Part shown: positions 24,187 through 31,701 of the stretch, piece by piece | How positions within the stretch are numbered: position 1 is the stretch's first letter | How the letters are laid out: each line of letters opens with the position of its first letter | Assembly: GCA_035556555.1 (NCBI GenBank) | Contig: DATMES010000017.1 | Span: 1 to 64,000 of the forward strand | Reading direction: 5' to 3' | DNA: 64,000 nucleotides | From: Frankiaceae bacterium | GTDB taxonomy: Bacteria; Actinomycetota; Actinomycetes; BP-191 | Translations under genes and position numbers: made by a program | The notes under the pieces: model-generated | Seen by the model: the letters and a program-made list of their open reading frames with translations, nothing else | Told to the model about the DNA's origin: nothing | The model's database searches: none

Positions 24187-25026
24187 ATGCGTACCGCCGC
24201 GCTCCTGCTGCTCGTCGTCGCGTGCGCGCCCGGCGAGCCGGCCGCGACGCCGGCGCCGTCCGCCGCGACGTCGAGCGCGGCGCCGACGGCCACCACGACG
24301 ACGCGCCCGCCGGTGACTCCCACGACGCCGACCGTCCGCCCGACGGTCAGCCCGACCGTTAGCCCGACGGCCTCGGCCTGCGCGTTCCCCGGTGCCGCGC
24401 CGGCCGCGGTCGTCTCCCGCGGGCCGGCCACCCGCCGGGTGGTCGCGCTGACGTTCGACGCCGGGTCGGACGCCGGCTCGACCGCCACGATCCTCGACAC
24501 GCTCGCCGCCGCGGGCATCCCAGCCGGCTTCGGGGTCACCGGCGACTTCGCGCGGCGCAACCCCGCCCTCGTCGCCCGGATGCGCCGCGAAGGGCACCAG
24601 ATCGTCAACCACAGCGACACCCACAGGTCGTTCACCGGCGTCTCCTCGGACCGCGTCGTCCGGACGCGGGAGGCGCGCTGCGCCGACCTGCGGCGTGCCG
24701 AGTCCGCGATCGCCGCCGCGGCACCCGGACCCGAGGTCCGCCGGTGGTTCCGGCCGCCGTACGGCGACCGCGACGCCTCCGTCGACCGCGACGTGGCCGC
24801 CGCCGGCTACCGCTACGTCGTGATGTGGACCGTCGACTCGCGCGGCTGGCGCGGTGTGCCGGCGGCGGAGGTCGTCCGCACGACGCTGGCGGCGGCGGCG
24901 CCCGGCGCGATCCTCCTGTTCCACGTCGGCGCCGCGTCGACCGACGCGGCGGCGCTCCCGCAGGTGCTCGCGGGGCTGCGCGCGCGCTCGTACGGCTTCG
25001 TGACGCTGACCGGGCTGATGGCCTGA
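24187..25026 (+). CDS. Polysaccharide deacetylase-like lipoprotein
   Basis: This 279-residue protein has a lipoprotein signal (LLLLVVAC, lipid Cys at residue 13), a Thr/Pro-rich linker with short PTVSP repeats, and a NodB deacetylase domain. Metal ligands are visible: Asp91, then His142 and His146 in NHSDTH. RPPYG, DSRGW and ILLFHVG match later motifs. The first motif reads TFDAGS rather than TFDDG, so the residue after the metal Asp, often the catalytic base, is Ala92. Some family branches have this change; activity is uncertain. The likely substrate is cell-wall glycan. Confidence 0.82.
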   Translation: MRTAALLLLVVACAPGEPAATPAPSAATSSAAPTATTTTRPPVTPTTPTVRPTVSPTVSPTASACAFPGAAPAAVVSRGPATRRVVALTFDAGSDAGSTATILDTLAAAGIPAGFGVTGDFARRNPALVARMRREGHQIVNHSDTHRSFTGVSSDRVVRTREARCADLRRAESAIAAAAPGPEVRRWFRPPYGDRDASVDRDVAAAGYRYVVMWTVDSRGWRGVPAAEVVRTTLAAAAPGAILLFHVGAASTDAAALPQVLAGLRARSYGFVTLTGLMA

Positions 25027-25032
25027 GGAGAC

Positions 25033-25046
25033 AGGGCGTACGGCCC
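25033..25046. promoter_or_regulatory. DosR-like box upstream of DUF1918 gene
   Basis: AGGGCGTACGGCCC has the full GGnC-N4-GnCC core with a symmetric GTAC centre. It lies 57 bp before ATG 25103. The mycobacterial DUF1918 gene Rv0569 is a DosR target, which agrees. Confidence 0.45.
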
Positions 25047-25102
25047 TGGGCGCCCTCCCGGGAAGGCGCGAGGGTCGAGTCGAACGCACCTGAGGAGGAG
25101 CC

Positions 25103-25774
25103 ATGCACGCCACCGTCGGAGACCGCGTCGTCGTACGCGGACACCACCTGGGAGAGCCCGAGCGCGACGCCGAGATCCTCGAGGTCCACGGCGCGGGCGG
25201 GACCCCGCCGTACGTCGTCCGCTGGGCGGACAACGGCCACGTGGCGACGTACTTCCCCGGGCCGGACGCGCGGATCGACCACCTGGCCGAGGACGACCCG
25301 GCCACGGCGGGGCCGGCCGCCGACCCACCCGTGGAGCGCCGCGCCGACCCCGTGCGCAGGGACATCGTCGAGGGCGTCACGGCCGTACGCGCCGACGTCG
25401 CGCGGCTGCGCGAGGCGCTGGCCCGCGCCCGCGGCTTCGGCGGCGACTTCGTCACGCTGGCGACGGCCGAGGTCGCGCGCGGCGTCGCGAAGGTCGAGTG
25501 CGAGGCGAACGTCATCTGGGGCGAGATCCGCGCGGCCGAGGCCGACTCGGTCGAGGCGATCCGCGCCGCGCTCGACGACGCGACGAGCGCCATCCGGACG
25601 GTCGTGGACGAGCTGCGCGTGCAGGCGAACCTCGGCGGGGCCGAGGCCGACGCGGCGTGGCGTCACGCCGTCGCCGAGCTGGCGACGCTGCACGACGACC
25701 AGGCCGCGACGGTCGACAAGGCCCGCGCCGTCGCCGACGACGTGTTCCGGCGGCTCCGCGCCGTCGTGGCCTGA
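25103..25774 (+). CDS. DUF1918 protein with C-terminal helical extension
   Basis: This 223-residue protein starts with a DUF1918 domain (residues about 1-60: HATVGDRVVVRG, then PPYVVRWADNGH and FFPGPDA-like YFPGPDA), a small SH3-like beta barrel. The remaining 150 residues are Ala/Glu/Arg-rich and predicted helical, probably a coiled bundle, with no known domain. Mycobacterial homologues (Rv0569, Rv2302) are about 80-90 residues and lack this extension. The strong GAGGAGGAG before ATG 25103 supports the start. Role unknown; the family is linked to dormancy. Confidence 0.8.
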   Translation: MHATVGDRVVVRGHHLGEPERDAEILEVHGAGGTPPYVVRWADNGHVATYFPGPDARIDHLAEDDPATAGPAADPPVERRADPVRRDIVEGVTAVRADVARLREALARARGFGGDFVTLATAEVARGVAKVECEANVIWGEIRAAEADSVEAIRAALDDATSAIRTVVDELRVQANLGGAEADAAWRHAVAELATLHDDQAATVDKARAVADDVFRRLRAVVA

Positions 25775-25809
25775 GGTCCGCCCCCACACCGGGGTCCGAG
25801 AGGAAGAAG

Positions 25810-26274
25810 GTGGGTCTGGTGCCCAACGTGCTCACGAAGGCAAGGGTCGACATCAGGACCGGACAGCGGGTCGTGCTCGCCGCGTCGATCGTGACGAACG
25901 ACGGGTCGCCGACGCTGTCGACGGCGACGTTCCACGTGCCAGGAGACGACGACGGGGCGTACGTCGTTCCCGAGGGCGCACGGCTGGTCCTGACCGGCGT
26001 GTCCGGCCGGGGCGGCACCGTGCTCGGCGACTACTTCGAGCTGGCCGAGATCGGTGTGAGCGGCGCCACCGGCACGGTGTTCACGTTCGTGCCGACAGCC
26101 ACGACGCCGAGTGTGATCTCGCAGGCCGGCGGCGGCGTGAACTACTGGACGGTCGCCGAGCCGCTGATGGTCGCGGTGGGCGCGGGCGAGGCGCTGCACT
26201 TCGCGGTCGAGCGCGCCAGGGCGGCGAACGCGTCGTTCACCGTGATCCTGACCGGATACCTCGTCGACGCGTGA
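25810..26274 (+). CDS. Hypothetical beta-rich protein
   Basis: This protein has about 154 residues. GTG 25810 is chosen because AGGA lies 5 bases upstream; GTG 25819 is an alternative. The sequence is Val/Thr/Gly-rich with alternating strand patterns (TLSTATFHVPG, ARLVLTGVSG, TGTVFTFVP) and no signal peptide, membrane helix or Cys residues. It ends VILTGYLVDA. No family was recognised. It follows the DUF1918 gene by 35 bp and precedes a small membrane protein, so all three may be one operon. Confidence 0.65.
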   Translation: MGLVPNVLTKARVDIRTGQRVVLAASIVTNDGSPTLSTATFHVPGDDDGAYVVPEGARLVLTGVSGRGGTVLGDYFELAEIGVSGATGTVFTFVPTATTPSVISQAGGGVNYWTVAEPLMVAVGAGEALHFAVERARAANASFTVILTGYLVDA

Positions 26275-26304
26275 CGCGGCGCGGCCGGTCGTGAGGAGGC
26301 AGAG

Positions 26305-26664
26305 ATGAGGCTCAGTCGCAAGGACCTGCTCGCATCCCTCGTGATGCTCGCTGTCGTGGTGCCGTTCGTGGGCTACTCGATCCGCGGCAGCATGCCGTTC
26401 GTCGAGGACCCCCGGGGCATGGCCGCGGTCGCTCTCGCCGGCGCGCTCGCGCTCGTGTGGGTGCAGTGGCGGGACACCCTCGCCCGCGGCACCGACGGCG
26501 CGCTCGCTCCGATGCTGGCGACCGCGACCGTGGGGACGGCGGTCGTCGCGTTCGCGATCGAGACGTCGTGGGCGCTGCTCGTCCCCGCCGTCGCCGGTGT
26601 GGTCGGGCTGTGGGCGCTCGGGCTGGTGGGCGCCCGCCGCTTCCACGGGGGTTCGTCCTGGTGA
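26305..26664 (+). CDS. Four-helix membrane protein of unknown function
   Basis: This 119-residue protein has a basic start (RLSRKD) followed by about four hydrophobic segments with short loops. A central loop reads QWRDTLARGTDG. GAGGCAGAG precedes ATG 26305. It lies 30 bp after the beta-rich protein gene and converges on the histidine kinase gene. No motif suggests transport or enzyme activity. Confidence 0.7.
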   Translation: MRLSRKDLLASLVMLAVVVPFVGYSIRGSMPFVEDPRGMAAVALAGALALVWVQWRDTLARGTDGALAPMLATATVGTAVVAFAIETSWALLVPAVAGVVGLWALGLVGARRFHGGSSW

Positions 26665-26676
26665 CGAACCCGGGCC

Positions 26677-28047
26677 TCAGCGAGGCCGCGGCGGCAGGGT
26701 GACGCGCACCGCGAGGCCGTGCGGCTCCACGGGCTCGAGGCCGACGGCGCCGCCGTGCGCGCGGACGAGCTGGCGCACGATCGCCAGGCCGAGCCCGGAG
26801 CCGCCGGCCGACTGCCGCCCCGGCGACTGCCAGAACCGGTCGAACGCGCGCTCCCTCTCCTCGGCGGACAGCCCGAGGCCTTCGTCGGCGACGACGACAT
26901 CGGCGCCGCCCCCGTCGAGCGGCTCGACCGAGACGGTGACGGTGCCGCCGGGCGGCGAGGCGTCCGCCGCGTTCGCGAGCAGGTTGTCGAGGACCTGTGC
27001 CAGGTCGCCCGGCCGGCCCAGGACCTCGGCGCTCGCCGGCCGGGCGGCCAGCCGCACGCCGGCCTCCGTGAAGTACGGCTCCCACGTGGCGACGGCGGCG
27101 GCGACGACCTCGCCGGCGTCGTAGGGCACGCGGTCCGCGGGCACCGCGTCGCCGCGCGCGAGCGCCAGCAGCGCGTCGGTGAGCCGCCCTAGCCGCCGCA
27201 CCTCCGCGGTCGCCGCCGCCAGGTCGGGGGAGCCGCCGTGGTCGCGTTCGAGGTTCTCGAGGCGCAGCCGCAACGCGGCGAGCGGCGAACGGAGCTGGTG
27301 CGAGGCGTCCGCCACGAACTCCCGCTGCGACCCGAGCAGCGCGTCGAGCTTGGCGACCGTGTCGTTGAGGACGAGGGCGACGGCGCGGATCTCGGGGAGC
27401 CGGCGGGGCACCGGCGCGCGCGCGGTGAGGTCGCCGCTGCCCACGCGCGCGGCGGTGCGTTCGAGGTCGCGCAGCGGGCCGGTGAACGACTGCGCGAGGA
27501 CGAGCCCCACGATGCCCGCGAGCAGCAGGATGATGAGCGACGCCCCCGCGAGGGCCAGCCAGGTGCGCCGGATCCGCTCGCGGACGAGCCGCGTCGGGTA
27601 CGTGATCCGGACCGCGCCGTCGACACGGCCGTGGGTGGCGACGGGGACCGCGACGTAGAGCAGCTCGCCGCCCAGGGTCGCGGAGTGCCGGGTGCCGGCG
27701 ACCTCCTGCCCCGCGAGAGCGGCCGCGATCTCGGGCCGGTTGGCGAACGACGCCGAGTCGCCCGGCGTCGGGGCGGAGTCCGCGATCGCCTGCCCTGCCG
27801 CGTCGACGACGACGACGCGCGCGCCCACCCGCTCCTGGTACGCCACGGCGAGCGCCTGGACGTCGGTGTCCGCCTCGCCCTCCAGCCGTTCCTCCGCGAG
27901 GAGGGCGAACGAGAGCGCGTCGTGCTTGACCTCGTCGCGCAGCCGCCCGGTCTCCAGCCGCGCGGAGACGACGCCGAGCGGCACCGCGAGCAGCGTCAGC
28001 ACGAACGCCGCCAGCGCGAGGTAGCTCGTGAGGAGCCGCGCGCGCAT
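26677..28047 (-). CDS. Sensor histidine kinase (two-component)
   Basis: This 456-residue protein has helix 1 at residues about 5-28, an extracytoplasmic sensor of about 130 residues, helix 2 near 163-185, a HAMP linker (GDLTARAPVP), a HisKA box with His250 (ASHQLRSPL) and a HATPase domain (N-box NLLANAADA, later DEGLGLS and GSGLGLAIV). It senses an outside signal and phosphorylates the adjacent OmpR-type regulator. Its ATG overlaps the regulator stop as ATGA at 28045-28049, so the pair is translationally coupled. The signal is unknown. Confidence 0.9.
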   Translation of the reverse strand: MRARLLTSYLALAAFVLTLLAVPLGVVSARLETGRLRDEVKHDALSFALLAEERLEGEADTDVQALAVAYQERVGARVVVVDAAGQAIADSAPTPGDSASFANRPEIAAALAGQEVAGTRHSATLGGELLYVAVPVATHGRVDGAVRITYPTRLVRERIRRTWLALAGASLIILLLAGIVGLVLAQSFTGPLRDLERTAARVGSGDLTARAPVPRRLPEIRAVALVLNDTVAKLDALLGSQREFVADASHQLRSPLAALRLRLENLERDHGGSPDLAAATAEVRRLGRLTDALLALARGDAVPADRVPYDAGEVVAAAVATWEPYFTEAGVRLAARPASAEVLGRPGDLAQVLDNLLANAADASPPGGTVTVSVEPLDGGGADVVVADEGLGLSAEERERAFDRFWQSPGRQSAGGSGLGLAIVRQLVRAHGGAVGLEPVEPHGLAVRVTLPPRPR

Positions 28048-28700
28048 CAGCCCGCCCGGAGCCGGTACCCGACGCCGCGGACGGTCTCGATCCAGCCGGG
28101 GTCGCCGAGCTTGCGCCGCAGCGACGACACGTGGACGTCGAGGGTCTTGGTCGGGCCGAACCAGTGCGGGTCCCACACCTCGTCGAGGATCCGCTCGCGG
28201 GTCAGCACGGCGCCCGGCTCGCTCGCCAGCAGCGCGAGCAGGTCGAACTCCTTCGGCGTCAGCGCCACCTCCGCGCCGTCCAGCCACACCATCCGCGCGC
28301 GGCGGTCGACGCGCAGCGCGCCCACCTCCAGCGGGATGATCGGCGTCGCGCGCGCCGACCGCCGCGTCACCGCCCTGATCCGCGCGACGAGCTCGCGGAA
28401 CCCGAACGGCTTGACGAGGTAGTCGTCGGCGCCGAGCTCCAGGCCGACGACGCGGTCGACCTCCTCGGAGCGCGCCGTGACGATGATGATCGGGACGTCG
28501 CTGCGGGCGCGCAGCCGGCGGCACACCTCGTACCCGTCGAGGTCGGGCAGCCGCAGGTCGAGCAGGACGACGTCGCCCGGGTCGGCGGCCAGCGCGGCCG
28601 CGGCCGTGGCGGCGCGCTCGACCGTGAAGCCCTCGCGGCGCAGCCCGTCCGCGAGCGGCTCGGCGATGGAGTCGTCGTCCTCGACGACGAGCACGCGCAC
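28047..28700 (-). CDS. OmpR-family response regulator
   Basis: This 217-residue protein has a receiver domain with Asp8-Asp9, phosphoacceptor Asp48 (LLDLRLP) and Lys in VKPFG. A winged-helix DNA-binding domain ends VRGVGYRLRAG. GTG 28700 gives the standard start VRVLVVEDD and has GGGGTG upstream; ATG 28712 is possible but has poorer spacing. It is the partner of the kinase at 26677. The divergent gene at 28821 begins the ApbE/ferric-reductase row, so that operon is a likely target. Confidence 0.9.
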   Translation of the reverse strand: MRVLVVEDDDSIAEPLADGLRREGFTVERAATAAAALAADPGDVVLLDLRLPDLDGYEVCRRLRARSDVPIIIVTARSEEVDRVVGLELGADDYLVKPFGFRELVARIRAVTRRSARATPIIPLEVGALRVDRRARMVWLDGAEVALTPKEFDLLALLASEPGAVLTRERILDEVWDPHWFGPTKTLDVHVSSLRRKLGDPGWIETVRGVGYRLRAG

Positions 28701-28737
28701 GGCACACCCCATTTGCGTCGGAACGTTTACCTCGCGC

Positions 28738-28755
28738 TTGCCTGGTGCTGGGCAA
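28738..28755. promoter_or_regulatory. Inverted repeat TTGCC-N8-GGCAA in divergent promoter
   Basis: This short dyad lies between the OmpR regulator (28700) and the exported-protein gene (28821). It may be the regulator binding site or overlap the -35 regions of both promoters. Only one copy was seen, so the call is weak. Confidence 0.3.
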
Positions 28756-28820
28756 CCCTTCGCGAGCCGCTTCCTACGGTAGTCGTGCAGCCGCGGTTTC
28801 CCCACCGGAAGGACTCGCTC

Positions 28821-29282
28821 ATGACCCGCCGTACCGCCCTCGCCCTCGCGGCGAGCGTCGCGCTCTCCGTCGCCGGCGCGACGTTCGCCGTCGGCACGAC
28901 GCTCGGCATGTTCGGCGCCGCGCACACCAGCGGGCCCACCGGCATGCTCAGCCCCGTGGCCGCCGCCCCGGCCGAGCCGGAGCGGCCGCGCGTCCAGACG
29001 GTGTACGTCGACGTCACCGCGTCGCCGGAGCCCGCCCGCCCGGCGAGCCGGGCCGCCGTGCCCGCCCCGCCGCCCCCGCCCGCGGCAGCGCCCGCCGGCC
29101 AGGCCGAGGAGGTCGTGACCGTCGAGGAGCCCGCGCCCGCGTACGCGACCGGCGGCGCGGAGGCAGGCGCGAGCGACGGTCCCGTGTACGAGGAAGAGGA
29201 CGAGGGCGAGCACGAGGACGAGATCGAGCACGAGGACGACGAGTACGAGAGCGACGACGACGAGCCCGAGAGCGATGACTGA
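28821..29282 (+). CDS. Exported acidic low-complexity protein
   Basis: This 153-residue protein has an N-terminal signal peptide or anchor (TRRTALALAASVALSVAGA), a Pro/Ala-rich middle (PAPPPPPAAAPAG) and an extremely acidic end, over half Asp/Glu in the last 30 residues. GGAAGGA precedes ATG 28821. It overlaps the next gene by 8 bp and heads an operon with ApbE and a ferric-reductase-like protein. The acidic tail could bind cations such as iron or calcium. No FMN-binding domain is seen, which is what such operons usually contain. Confidence 0.7.
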   Translation: MTRRTALALAASVALSVAGATFAVGTTLGMFGAAHTSGPTGMLSPVAAAPAEPERPRVQTVYVDVTASPEPARPASRAAVPAPPPPPAAAPAGQAEEVVTVEEPAPAYATGGAEAGASDGPVYEEEDEGEHEDEIEHEDDEYESDDDEPESDD

Positions 29283-29682
29283 CAAGCCGCGCCGGAGCCG
29301 TCCCGCGGCGGCGAGCCGCGTGCTCGCGAGCGGGCTGAGCGCCGCGGCGACGTTCGGCATCGTCGGGGGCCTGGCCGCCGCGGAGGAGGTGGCCGCCGTC
29401 GCGCCTGTCGCGGACGTCCCCGCGCCTGTCGCGCCGCGGCAGGCACCGGTCGTGCGGGTGGTCGTCCGCGTCCACCACCCGGCGCCGCCCGCCGTCCCGG
29501 CCGCCGCCCCGCCCGCCGCCGCTCGCGCCGGCCGGCCCGCTCCGGCGTACGTCGTGCCGCCCCCGCGACCGCCCGCCCGGCGCGTGGTCGTCCGCCGCGC
29601 CCAGCCCGTCCCGCAGCCTGTGTCCCAGCCTGTCGCGCAGCCCGCCCCGCAGCCCGTGACGACGAGCCATGGCAGTCGTTGA
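29275..29682 (+). CDS. Pro/Val/Arg-rich exported or anchored protein
   Basis: This 135-residue protein has a basic start (TDKPRRSRP), one hydrophobic segment (residues about 15-45) and a Pro-rich basic stretch with PQPVSQPVAQPAPQPV. The charge is opposite to that of the acidic protein encoded just upstream, with which it overlaps by 8 bp, so the two might associate outside the cell. It overlaps apbE by 14 bp. No known domain. Confidence 0.6.
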   Translation: MTDKPRRSRPAAASRVLASGLSAAATFGIVGGLAAAEEVAAVAPVADVPAPVAPRQAPVVRVVVRVHHPAPPAVPAAAPPAAARAGRPAPAYVVPPPRPPARRVVVRRAQPVPQPVSQPVAQPAPQPVTTSHGSR

Positions 29683-30577
29683 GCGGCGGTTCCGCGCCAT
29701 GGGCAGCGACTGCCACGTCGTCGCCGTTGCCGCGGCGGCCACGGCGGCGCGCGCGGCGGACGACGCGGAGCGGCTCGTGCTGGACCTCGAGACGAGGTGG
29801 TCGCGCTTCCTCGCCGGCAGCGAGCTGAGCAGGCTCAACGCGACGGGACGCGCGGTCGTGAGCACGGAGACGTTCGACGTGGTGTCGCGGGCGGTGGCGG
29901 CCTGGTCGGCGACCGGCGGGCGGTTCGACCCGACGGTCGAGCCCGCGCTGGCCGCGCTCGGCTACGACCGGTCGTACGAGCGGGTCGGTTCGGAGGTCGT
30001 CCCTACGCGGCCGCCCGCGCCCGCGCCGGGCTGCCAGGGGGTACGGCTCGACGCCGCGCGGTCGGCGGTGCGGCTGCCCAGGGGCGTACGGCTGGACCTC
30101 GGCGCGATCGGCAAGGGCAGGGCGGCCGACCTCGTCGTCGAGCGGACCCACGCCGACGGGCTGTGCGTCAACGTCGGCGGCGACCTCCGGGTCCGCGGCG
30201 AGTCGCCGGACGGCGGCGAGTGGCGCGTCGCCGTCGAGGCGCCGGACGGCACCGCGCACACCCATCTCCTGCTGGCCGACGGGGCGGTCGCCACGAGCTC
30301 GCCGGCGGCGAAGACCTGGCGCGCGGGTGGCGAGCCGGCACACCACGTCGTCGACCCGCGCACGGGCCGCTCCGCGACGACCGACGTCGCGTCGGCGACG
30401 GTGGTCGCGGGCGAGGGATGGTGGGCGGAGGTGCTCGCCACGACGGCGCTGCTCGCCGGGTCGCGGCGCGCGATCGCCGACGTGAGCAGGCTGGGCGGCG
30501 CGGCGCTGCTCCACCTCGCGGACGGGACTGCCCGTACCGGCGTGGGGCTCGCGCCGTTTCTCGCGGCGGCGTCGTGA
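29669..30577 (+). CDS. apbE: FAD:protein FMN transferase (ApbE)
   Basis: This 302-residue enzyme transfers FMN from FAD to a Thr/Ser of an extracytoplasmic partner. Motifs seen are FRAMGSDCHV at the start, GGRFDPTVEP, DLGAIGKGRAAD, NVGGDLRVRG and HHVVDPRTGRS. No signal peptide is obvious, though the enzyme is often exported. The usual acceptor with an FMN-binding domain is missing from this operon. The next gene starts within its stop codon (GTGA at 30574-30577). Confidence 0.9.
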   Translation: MAVVERRFRAMGSDCHVVAVAAAATAARAADDAERLVLDLETRWSRFLAGSELSRLNATGRAVVSTETFDVVSRAVAAWSATGGRFDPTVEPALAALGYDRSYERVGSEVVPTRPPAPAPGCQGVRLDAARSAVRLPRGVRLDLGAIGKGRAADLVVERTHADGLCVNVGGDLRVRGESPDGGEWRVAVEAPDGTAHTHLLLADGAVATSSPAAKTWRAGGEPAHHVVDPRTGRSATTDVASATVVAGEGWWAEVLATTALLAGSRRAIADVSRLGGAALLHLADGTARTGVGLAPFLAAAS

Positions 30578-31164
30578 ACGCGCACCTGGCCTGGTACGTC
30601 GCGCGCGCCAGCGGCCTCGTCGCGTGGGCGGTGGTCAGCGCCTCGGTGGTGTGGGGGCTCCTCGTCTCGACGCGGTCGTGGTCGAAGCGGCCCGGCCGCG
30701 GCTGGGTGCTCGACCTGCACAGGTTCCTCGGCGGGCTCGCCGTCGTCTTCACCGCGGTCCACGTCGCGGCGCTCGTCGCCGACTCGTACGTCCACTTCGG
30801 CGCCGCCGACGTCCTCGTGCCGTTCGCGTCGGGGTGGCGGCCGGCCGCGGTGGCGTGGGGCGTCGTCGCGGCGTACCTGCTCGTCGCGGTCGAGGCGACG
30901 TCGCTGCTCCAGCGGCGCCTGCCGCGCCGCGTCCGGCGCGCGGTGCACCTGCTGTCGTTCCCCCTCTGGGTCCTCGCGACGGCGCACCTGTTCACGGCCG
31001 GCGCGGACGCGGCGTCACCCGCCGTCAGGTACGCGAACGTCGTGACGGCAGCGACCGTGCTCGGGCTCGTGGTGTTCCGCCTGGCGCTGCCGCGACGCCG
31101 TCACGCGCCGCGTGCCGAACGTCCCGCGCGGACGAGTCGCCCGCCCCTGGCCCACGGCCCCTGA
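30574..31164 (+). CDS. Ferric reductase-like heme membrane protein
   Basis: This 196-residue protein starts at GTG 30574, overlapping the apbE stop. It has about five or six helices with paired histidines (LDLHRFLGG and FTAVHVAAL; RRAVHLLSF and ATAHLFTAG) that would hold two b-type hemes across the membrane, as in the ferric reductase-like transmembrane domain (YedZ/MsrQ-related). Coupled with ApbE it suggests an electron path from the membrane to an external flavoprotein. It ends in a basic tail. Confidence 0.82.
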   Translation: MNAHLAWYVARASGLVAWAVVSASVVWGLLVSTRSWSKRPGRGWVLDLHRFLGGLAVVFTAVHVAALVADSYVHFGAADVLVPFASGWRPAAVAWGVVAAYLLVAVEATSLLQRRLPRRVRRAVHLLSFPLWVLATAHLFTAGADAASPAVRYANVVTAATVLGLVVFRLALPRRRHAPRAERPARTSRPPLAHGP

Positions 31165-31182
31165 GGCGCCCACGCTGCGGCT

Positions 31183-31701
31183 ATGAGAGCACTAGTGGTG
31201 TACGAGTCCATGTTCGGCAACACCCAGGCGATCGCCCGCGCGATCGCGGACGGCATCGCGTCGCGGCTCGACGTCGGCCTGGTCGAGGTCGGAGCGGCCC
31301 CCGCGAAGGTCCCCGACGACGTCTCCCTGCTCGTCGCGGGAGGCCCGACGCACGCGTTCGGGCTGAGCCGGGACAGCACGCGCAAGTCCGCCTCCGAGCA
31401 GGCGAAGGGACCCCTCGTGTCGCGCGGCATCGGGCTGCGCGAGTGGCTCGACGCGCTGTCGGCAGGGCATGCCGCGGTGGCGGCGTTCGACACGCGGGTC
31501 CGCCACCCGCGGGTGCCGGGATCAGCCGCGCACAAGGCCGAGAAGCGGCTGCGCAGGCTCGGGTTCCGCGTCGCGGAGCCGGCGGAGACGTTCTGGGTCG
31601 ACGGCACGACGGGCCCGTTGCTGGACGGCGAGGCGGACCGCGCGCGCGAGTGGGGGGCGCGGCTCGCGGCGTCGGTCGGCGCGGCGGCCGGGGTGCGGTG
31701 A
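31183..31701 (+). CDS. Flavodoxin family protein
   Basis: This 172-residue protein has the FMN phosphate-binding loop YESMFGNTQ at residues 7-15 and AGGPTHAFGLS near residues 58-66. Flavodoxins carry low-potential electrons, for example from pyruvate:flavodoxin oxidoreductase, which is encoded about 9 kb away. Compared with short-chain flavodoxins it has an extra Lys/Arg-rich stretch in the middle. It opens a tightly packed row with the phosphoribosyltransferase-hydrolase (1-bp overlap, TGATG) and OsmC genes. Confidence 0.85.
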   Translation: MRALVVYESMFGNTQAIARAIADGIASRLDVGLVEVGAAPAKVPDDVSLLVAGGPTHAFGLSRDSTRKSASEQAKGPLVSRGIGLREWLDALSAGHAAVAAFDTRVRHPRVPGSAAHKAEKRLRRLGFRVAEPAETFWVDGTTGPLLDGEADRAREWGARLAASVGAAAGVR

